Assembly (NCBI GenBank): GCA_039920305.1
Contig: JBDSEA010000226.1
Coordinates: forward strand, 1-11,664
From: DASRAJ01 sp039920305
Lineage (GTDB): Bacteria; Bacteroidota; Bacteroidia; Chitinophagales; UBA10324
Direction: 5' to 3'
DNA: 11,664 nucleotides
The notes below the pieces were generated by a model, which was not told where the DNA came from, did no database searches, and saw only the letters and a program-made list of their open reading frames with translations. The first letter of the stretch is position 1. Each line of letters opens with the position of its first letter. Of the stretch, positions 7,111 through 11,664 are shown in pieces. A program made the translations under genes and the position numbers.

Positions 7111-8304
7111 TTAAGTTTCAAGCTGCTTCATCATGGTCTTAAATTCATTTCTGTTTCCTTTAAACATTTCAAACTCAAGCAGCCTGCATTCAAGTGAGCC
7201 ATTGAAAAAAATCTTTTTTGCTGATGGCTTAAGCCCCACGCTCTTTGCAAGATCCGGGTTGGCTGTAAAAATATAGCCGAAGTATCCCGGACATTTTTTC
7301 TTGAGAAAATTTCCGAGTGATGCATAAAGATTTTTAAGCTCAGCAGTAGTACCGAGGCGTTCACCATATGGAGGATTGAACATTACAATTCCCATTCTTT
7401 CAGGAACCGGGGTTTCCCCGAACTCGCATACTATGAACCGGATGAGGTGATCTACGCCCGCCAGCATTGCATTCTGTTTTGCTGCATCAATGGTTTGCCT
7501 GTCATTATCTGTCGCAATGATGGTGTCTGTCTCCTGTGGAGGTCTTACAACCTGCGTGATTTCATTCCTTACTTCATTGTAATAATTTTCGTCGAAGCTC
7601 AGCAAGTGCATGAATCCGAAATTTTCACGTATGAGACCCGGGGGCTTCCTGATCGCTATCATCGCAGCCTCTATAGCAAGAGTACCACTTCCACACATGG
7701 GATTGATGAAGGGAGATTTTCGATCCCACTGCGTTGCGAGAATTAATGCTGCTCCCAGGGACTCCTGCAACGGTGCCTTCATTGCTATTTTACGATAGCC
7801 ATGCTTTGTGAGTGACTCCCCGGAAGTATCGAGATAAATGAGTGCCTCATTATTTTTCCAGTAAACAAAAATCACAGCACGCTTTTTTTCTGAGCCTGAA
7901 TCCGGACGATGATCTTTTTTTTGCATGAAGCGATCAGCGATGGCGTCCTTAATCCTCACATTCAAAAACATGGTGTTTTGAACATCGGGATGGTCAGTAA
8001 CAGAGTGGACACTGAAGTAGCCATCATCCTTAATAATTTCTTCCCATGAGATTTGTTTTATGATCTTATACATTTCCTCCATGGTGACACAGGCGGAAGA
8101 CTGAAGTAATAAATAAACATGGCTCGCAGTGAAAAGCTGCAGGTTAAGCTTGATACAGTCATTGAAATTTCCCTGAAGTGAAATGGATGTGTATTCTTCT
8201 GACTCAATTTGAAACCCAAGTGTTTCTATTTCCTTTTTGAGGTATGGAGTAATGTGGGGAGCGCATGAAACCACGATGGTTCGCCGGGTAGTCAGATCAA
8301 TCAT
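7111..8304 (-). CDS. THUMP-domain class I SAM-dependent RNA methyltransferase (RlmL/YpsC-like)
   Basis: This 397-residue cytoplasmic enzyme should methylate a guanine N2 in rRNA. In E. coli the matching half of RlmKL makes m2G2445 in 23S rRNA; the exact target here is inferred. An N-terminal ferredoxin-like and THUMP RNA-binding region spans about residues 1-155, followed by the junction SGESLTKHGYR (161-171), typical of this family. The Rossmann methyltransferase domain has motif I NPMCGSGTLAIEAA (201-214), an acidic ATDND (264-268) and catalytic NPPYGERLG (310-318). The protein ends shortly after the catalytic domain, so it lacks the second (RlmK) methyltransferase of the E. coli fusion, as is normal for stand-alone YpsC-type proteins. 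The ATG is the natural start for the N-terminal strand. It lies between secreted-enzyme genes on the same strand but with gaps of 92 and 111 bases, so shared function is unlikely. Confidence 0.9.
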   Translation of the reverse strand: MIDLTTRRTIVVSCAPHITPYLKKEIETLGFQIESEEYTSISLQGNFNDCIKLNLQLFTASHVYLLLQSSACVTMEEMYKIIKQISWEEIIKDDGYFSVHSVTDHPDVQNTMFLNVRIKDAIADRFMQKKDHRPDSGSEKKRAVIFVYWKNNEALIYLDTSGESLTKHGYRKIAMKAPLQESLGAALILATQWDRKSPFINPMCGSGTLAIEAAMIAIRKPPGLIRENFGFMHLLSFDENYYNEVRNEITQVVRPPQETDTIIATDNDRQTIDAAKQNAMLAGVDHLIRFIVCEFGETPVPERMGIVMFNPPYGERLGTTAELKNLYASLGNFLKKKCPGYFGYIFTANPDLAKSVGLKPSAKKIFFNGSLECRLLEFEMFKGNRNEFKTMMKQLET

Positions 8305-8415
8305 TGATAAAGTTCTATAGGTAAAATCAAGGTTGAATTTACATTTCCTGCCAATTCCGTATAAGTATCAAAACATTAAGTTCTTAAAGCAATAACGGAT
8401 GATGCAAAGAGAAAA

Positions 8416-10083
8416 TTAAAATCCCACCATTGTTGCATTCCATACATGCTGACCAGAAGCGTCATTCACTGAAAGAATCAATATGCCCTTAAAATTGGGA
8501 AGCTCAATGGAAATATCTGATTCCGAAGCAGATGAAAAATCGAGGTCCTGATAAAGTATTTTTCCAAGCACATCCCTGATCCTTAATACAGCATGATTCA
8601 GAGAAATGGGAATGTGGATATTAAAGTTGTTTGTGAAAGGATTAGGATAAGCAATGAGATTTTTATCAGATGCCGCTGGCTCATCCACCTCTGTCGGAAC
8701 GTTGTTATAACATACGTAGCTCAGCGGATTTTTTTCAATGGGTGCTCCGGGAACAAGTGAATGCCCCGCCAGGCCGGGATAATCATAAGCAAGGTAGGTA
8801 CACCTGAAGCTGGAATTCTGGAAAGGTGTGTTTCCCTGCTCGGTTATACCATTGAAAGAAACAGGATTTACATACTTCCAAATCTCGTTGCCATTGCTGT
8901 CAACTTCAAAGAAATGACCGTTACCGGCATCACAGATTATAGTATTGCCATTCCATATCCGCTGTGCCCCTCCCATAACGAAGCAGAAGAAAGAATTCTG
9001 CGGATTAGCTGTATATATCCAGTCTGAAGCATCGGGCTCATAAGCCGAATCTGTTTCAATCGGATAGTTATTTCCTACCATTGCAGGCAGCGTAAAAGTT
9101 TCAACACTGGTATAATCGGTACCAACCCTGCCCACCCCGTTATTAAAGACAAGAATTTTTCCTGAGCCGGGGAAGCCTGCATCAATCCGCTGCGCATTAT
9201 GCTGATCAAACAGCTTTTGGTCATCTATGGTGCCACGGCCATAATTCCGTGGATTTCCCCACCGGTACATCAGGTCGCCACCATGACCGGACACACCACC
9301 ACTGTGGGAGGCAACTTCACTCTTGGTGGTGCTATGGTCAAGAATGAAAACCTCATCGAGGTTGTGGCTGCTTATGAGCAGCTGGTTGGTAACCGAATCA
9401 AATTGTACTGAATTACAGTGAAGCCAGTCAGAATTGATCTGGCTTAATGTAACGAGGTTAATATTGATCAGCTCCGGATGATCTGCAACTACCCCATAAT
9501 TCAGCCTGGTGCTGTCAAAGTCTTGTATGAGGTGATCCCAAGCCCGCCATTGCCATACTACAATACCGGAATCGATGCCTACTGGTTGAATTTCCATGAT
9601 TTTATCGCTCCACATTTTAGCCCCCACATTTGCCGGGTTTCGGCCGTTTTCAATTGCATCTATGCTTGTGTGTGATTCCCAGGCAATAGCAAGCACATTT
9701 CCATTCGGTAGCTGATAGACGTCATGATGCTGGCAATCAGTATCACTGGAAATCATGTATGTCCAGAGAAGGGTGCCGTTCCAGTCAAATTTTTCTATGA
9801 TGCCTCCTGTTCCACCACCCTGGAACTGAGGGTTATTGGTAGTGCCGGCGCGAAGCAAATTTCCATTAGCTAAAAGATGGGCTGCAAGCCCGGGATGATA
9901 ATTACTTTTCCATGTATGAATTTTTTTTCCGCATTTATCAATGAGATAGGTAGTATCACTGCCTGTTGGGGGAAACAGAATATAACCGTCGGCAGAACCG
10001 GGCAAGCTGAAAAACCATCCAACAGTTTGAGCTTGAGAGGAATATGATATCAGACAGAAATAAAATAGTAAAAATTTGACCAT
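8416..10083 (-). CDS. T9SS-secreted arylsulfotransferase (ASST)-like protein
   Basis: The product is 555 residues from the chosen ATG. A signal peptide (1-19, MVKFLLFYFCLISYSSQAQ) is followed by a beta-propeller of the arylsulfotransferase type, then a T9SS sorting domain (about 475-555, opening AYPNPFTNN). ASST enzymes move sulfate from one phenolic ester to another phenol without PAPS. Family-like motifs are CQHHDVYQLPNGN (H119, H120), DWLHCNSV (H222) and DQHNAQRI (H295), the latter two probably matching the catalytic and substrate-binding histidines of E. coli ASST. The SSR motif that gives the catalytic arginine in ASST reads ISSHN here (H240), so transferase activity is uncertain; many Bacteroidota relatives are annotated only by fold. 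The frame is open to a TTG at 10134. I reject that start because it falls in a promoter -33 site and adds 17 residues ahead of the signal peptide. It diverges from the prolyl oligopeptidase gene. Confidence 0.82.
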   Translation of the reverse strand: MVKFLLFYFCLISYSSQAQTVGWFFSLPGSADGYILFPPTGSDTTYLIDKCGKKIHTWKSNYHPGLAAHLLANGNLLRAGTTNNPQFQGGGTGGIIEKFDWNGTLLWTYMISSDTDCQHHDVYQLPNGNVLAIAWESHTSIDAIENGRNPANVGAKMWSDKIMEIQPVGIDSGIVVWQWRAWDHLIQDFDSTRLNYGVVADHPELININLVTLSQINSDWLHCNSVQFDSVTNQLLISSHNLDEVFILDHSTTKSEVASHSGGVSGHGGDLMYRWGNPRNYGRGTIDDQKLFDQHNAQRIDAGFPGSGKILVFNNGVGRVGTDYTSVETFTLPAMVGNNYPIETDSAYEPDASDWIYTANPQNSFFCFVMGGAQRIWNGNTIICDAGNGHFFEVDSNGNEIWKYVNPVSFNGITEQGNTPFQNSSFRCTYLAYDYPGLAGHSLVPGAPIEKNPLSYVCYNNVPTEVDEPAASDKNLIAYPNPFTNNFNIHIPISLNHAVLRIRDVLGKILYQDLDFSSASESDISIELPNFKGILILSVNDASGQHVWNATMVGF

Positions 10084-10103
10084 TGATAAAAAATATTTAT
10101 CGC

Positions 10104-10135
10104 CAAACGTACCATGAAATTTTAGATTGGGCAAA
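10104..10135 (-). promoter_or_regulatory. Bacteroidota-type promoter of the ASST-like gene
   Basis: On the minus strand, TTTG (10135-10132) is followed after 20 bases by TACGTTTG (10111-10104). Both match the Bacteroidota primary sigma factor consensus (TTTG at -33, TAnnTTTG at -7) at normal spacing. Transcription would start near 10098, about 15 bases before the ATG at 10083. This is the best promoter match in the window and decides the start codon of the downstream gene. Confidence 0.6.
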
Positions 10136-10236
10136 GTAAGAATCAGAAACCGCTAAAACATTCCCGGCTTATGGGCATCTGAATTTTATTCTGTTTTCTA
10201 AATAAAATACCTTCGCGATCTTAAAGAAATTCTACA

Positions 10237-11664
10237 ATGAAGAAATCAATAATTGCAATCATTAGAAAAGTCATATTTCCCTATTCCTCAGGAAAACGTT
10301 TTCATATTATTTCCTTATTCCTGATTCTATTCCTGAATTCAAATGCACAAACAGGTACTTCAGGAATTAACTATCCACCGGCGGTCAGGGGCACGGTGAC
10401 GGATGATTATTTTGGGACTATGGTCACAGATCCATACCGGTGGCTCGAGGATGATAACAGTGAGGAAACAAAGACGTGGGTACAGCAGCAAAATAAAATT
10501 ACCAGCGAATACCTCTCGGCGATTCCCTATCGCGGGGCCATTAAGGAACGCATCACTGATCTCTATAACTATGCGCGCACAAGTCCTCCATACCGGCAGG
10601 GTGATTATTATTTCTTCACCAGGAATGATGGATTGCAGCCTCAGAGTGTTACCTATTATAAGAAAGGACTTGATGGTGAACCACTTGTGTTTATGGATCC
10701 CAATGCAATGAATCCGGCAGGTACAACAGCCGTGAATCTGATCGGCTTTTCAAATGAGCGCAAGTATGTGGCTTACACCATTGCTGAGAGCGGAAGTGAC
10801 TGGCAAACGATTTACATAAAAGATATTGCAGCTAATAAGCAGCTCCCTGATAAACTGGAGTGGACGAAATTCAGTGGTGCAGCCTGGTACCGGGATGGAT
10901 TTTTTTATAGTGGCTATGATGTACCTGAAAAAGGAACAGAGCTTCTGAAACAAAACCAGTCTCAGAAAATTTATTACCATAAGCTTGGTGATGAACAATA
11001 TAATGACCGGGTGGTTTGGGCTGATCATGATCATCCCTTGCGCTATGTGTTTGCACAAACCACGGAGGATGAAAAATTTCTGATTCTTAATCTCACAGAA
11101 GGAACGGATGGCAGCGAGGTTTGGTACATGGATCTTCGCAATCCGCATATGGGGTTTAAAAAAATTCTTCCCGGATTTAAATACAATTATTCAGTACTTG
11201 ATAATGAGGGTGAAAACTTTATCGTGCAAACAAATAACAGCGCTAAAAACTATGAGCTTGTATTGATTGATCCTAAAAACCCTGATATTAAAAACTGGAA
11301 ACCTATTGTTCCTGAGAAGCAGGAATTACTTGAAAATGTATTTGTGGCAGGAGGTAAATTGATTTGCTCCTATTTGAAGGATGCAACAGCACATGTTTAT
11401 CAGTATAACCGTAACGGAAGCCTCGAGCATGAGATTAAGCTATCCATACCCGGCACTATAGGGGGCTTTTCAGGAGAAAAAAATGATTCGGTGCTGTTTT
11501 ATTCCCTTACATCATTTGTTTCGCCGGCCACCATTTATAAATATCATGTTGCCAGCGGAAAATCATTTGTTTATAAAAAGCCGGATGTAAATTTTAATCC
11601 TGATGATTATGTAACAAAGCAGGTTTTCTATCCATCAAAAGATGGCACCAGGATTCCCATGTTC
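10237..11664 (+). CDS. Exported prolyl oligopeptidase (S9A), N-terminal part, runs off the window
   Basis: The frame is open from ATG 10237 to the window end (476 codons, no stop). Prolyl oligopeptidases cut short peptides after proline; a seven-bladed propeller gates the active site. The S9A N-terminus is clear: VTDDYFGTMVTDPYRWLED (54-72), WVQQQN (81-86), YYFFTRNDGLQPQSV (124-138), MDPNAMNP (153-160), GSDWQTIYIKD (186-196), TKFSGAAWYRDGFFYS (210-225). The propeller runs to about residue 455, and the final visible segment KQVFYPSKDGTRIPMF is the entry to the alpha/beta-hydrolase domain. The catalytic Ser, Asp and His lie beyond the window, so activity cannot be checked; the full family length is about 700 residues. 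A hydrophobic stretch at 23-36 followed by NSNAQ suggests an unusually long signal peptide (about 37 residues) or signal anchor, so it probably acts in the periplasm. TACCTTCG at 10208-10215 is a one-mismatch -7 candidate. Confidence 0.93.
   Translation, partial: MKKSIIAIIRKVIFPYSSGKRFHIISLFLILFLNSNAQTGTSGINYPPAVRGTVTDDYFGTMVTDPYRWLEDDNSEETKTWVQQQNKITSEYLSAIPYRGAIKERITDLYNYARTSPPYRQGDYYFFTRNDGLQPQSVTYYKKGLDGEPLVFMDPNAMNPAGTTAVNLIGFSNERKYVAYTIAESGSDWQTIYIKDIAANKQLPDKLEWTKFSGAAWYRDGFFYSGYDVPEKGTELLKQNQSQKIYYHKLGDEQYNDRVVWADHDHPLRYVFAQTTEDEKFLILNLTEGTDGSEVWYMDLRNPHMGFKKILPGFKYNYSVLDNEGENFIVQTNNSAKNYELVLIDPKNPDIKNWKPIVPEKQELLENVFVAGGKLICSYLKDATAHVYQYNRNGSLEHEIKLSIPGTIGGFSGEKNDSVLFYSLTSFVSPATIYKYHVASGKSFVYKKPDVNFNPDDYVTKQVFYPSKDGTRIPMF

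Noticed and set aside
10084..10134. Upstream extension of the ASST-like gene to a TTG start
   Set aside because: It would put 17 polar residues ahead of a clean signal peptide and start inside the -33 promoter box.
10403..10711. Plus-strand 102-codon frame near the right end
   Set aside because: It overlaps the prolyl oligopeptidase gene in another frame and has no motif; the S9A frame is clearly the coding one.

Overview
The window looks like chromosomal DNA from a Bacteroidota bacterium, probably an uncultured relative of the Sphingobacteriales, Chitinophagales or Flavobacteriales. Three secreted proteins end in type IX secretion (T9SS, Por) sorting domains. The promoter-like sites fit the Bacteroidota TTTG...TAnnTTTG pattern, and the membrane pyrophosphatase is of the flavobacterial K+-dependent type. 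I see no tRNA, rRNA, CRISPR array, transposase or phage gene.

Left third, plus strand: the last 56 codons of a PrmC/HemK release-factor methyltransferase (1-171), a complete membrane pyrophosphatase HppA (269-2620), a 429-base stretch with no convincing gene, and a small four-helix DoxX-family membrane protein (3050-3523).

Middle, minus strand, read from right to left: an arylsulfotransferase-like T9SS cargo (10083-8416), a THUMP/RlmL-type RNA methyltransferase (8304-7111), and two tandem paralogues (7018-5441 and 5215-3590). Each paralogue joins a monoheme cytochrome c domain to a PHM/DBM-like copper type II monooxygenase and a T9SS sorting tail. A palindromic repeat-like sequence lies between the paralogues. 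The gaps of 92 to 225 bases, and separate promoter-like sites in front of at least two of these genes, argue against one tight operon.

Right end, plus strand: a gene diverging from the sulfotransferase encodes an exported S9A prolyl oligopeptidase. It runs off the window at codon 476, before its catalytic serine domain.

The housekeeping genes (prmC, hppA, RNA methyltransferase) are ordinary. The most unusual content is the pair of surface-directed heme-copper monooxygenases, which appear to carry a built-in electron-transfer domain, next to a secreted sulfotransferase-like protein. The pyrophosphatase is also notable because its ion-gate glutamate has apparently moved from helix 6 to helix 5. 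No clearly new multi-gene defence or mobile system is visible.
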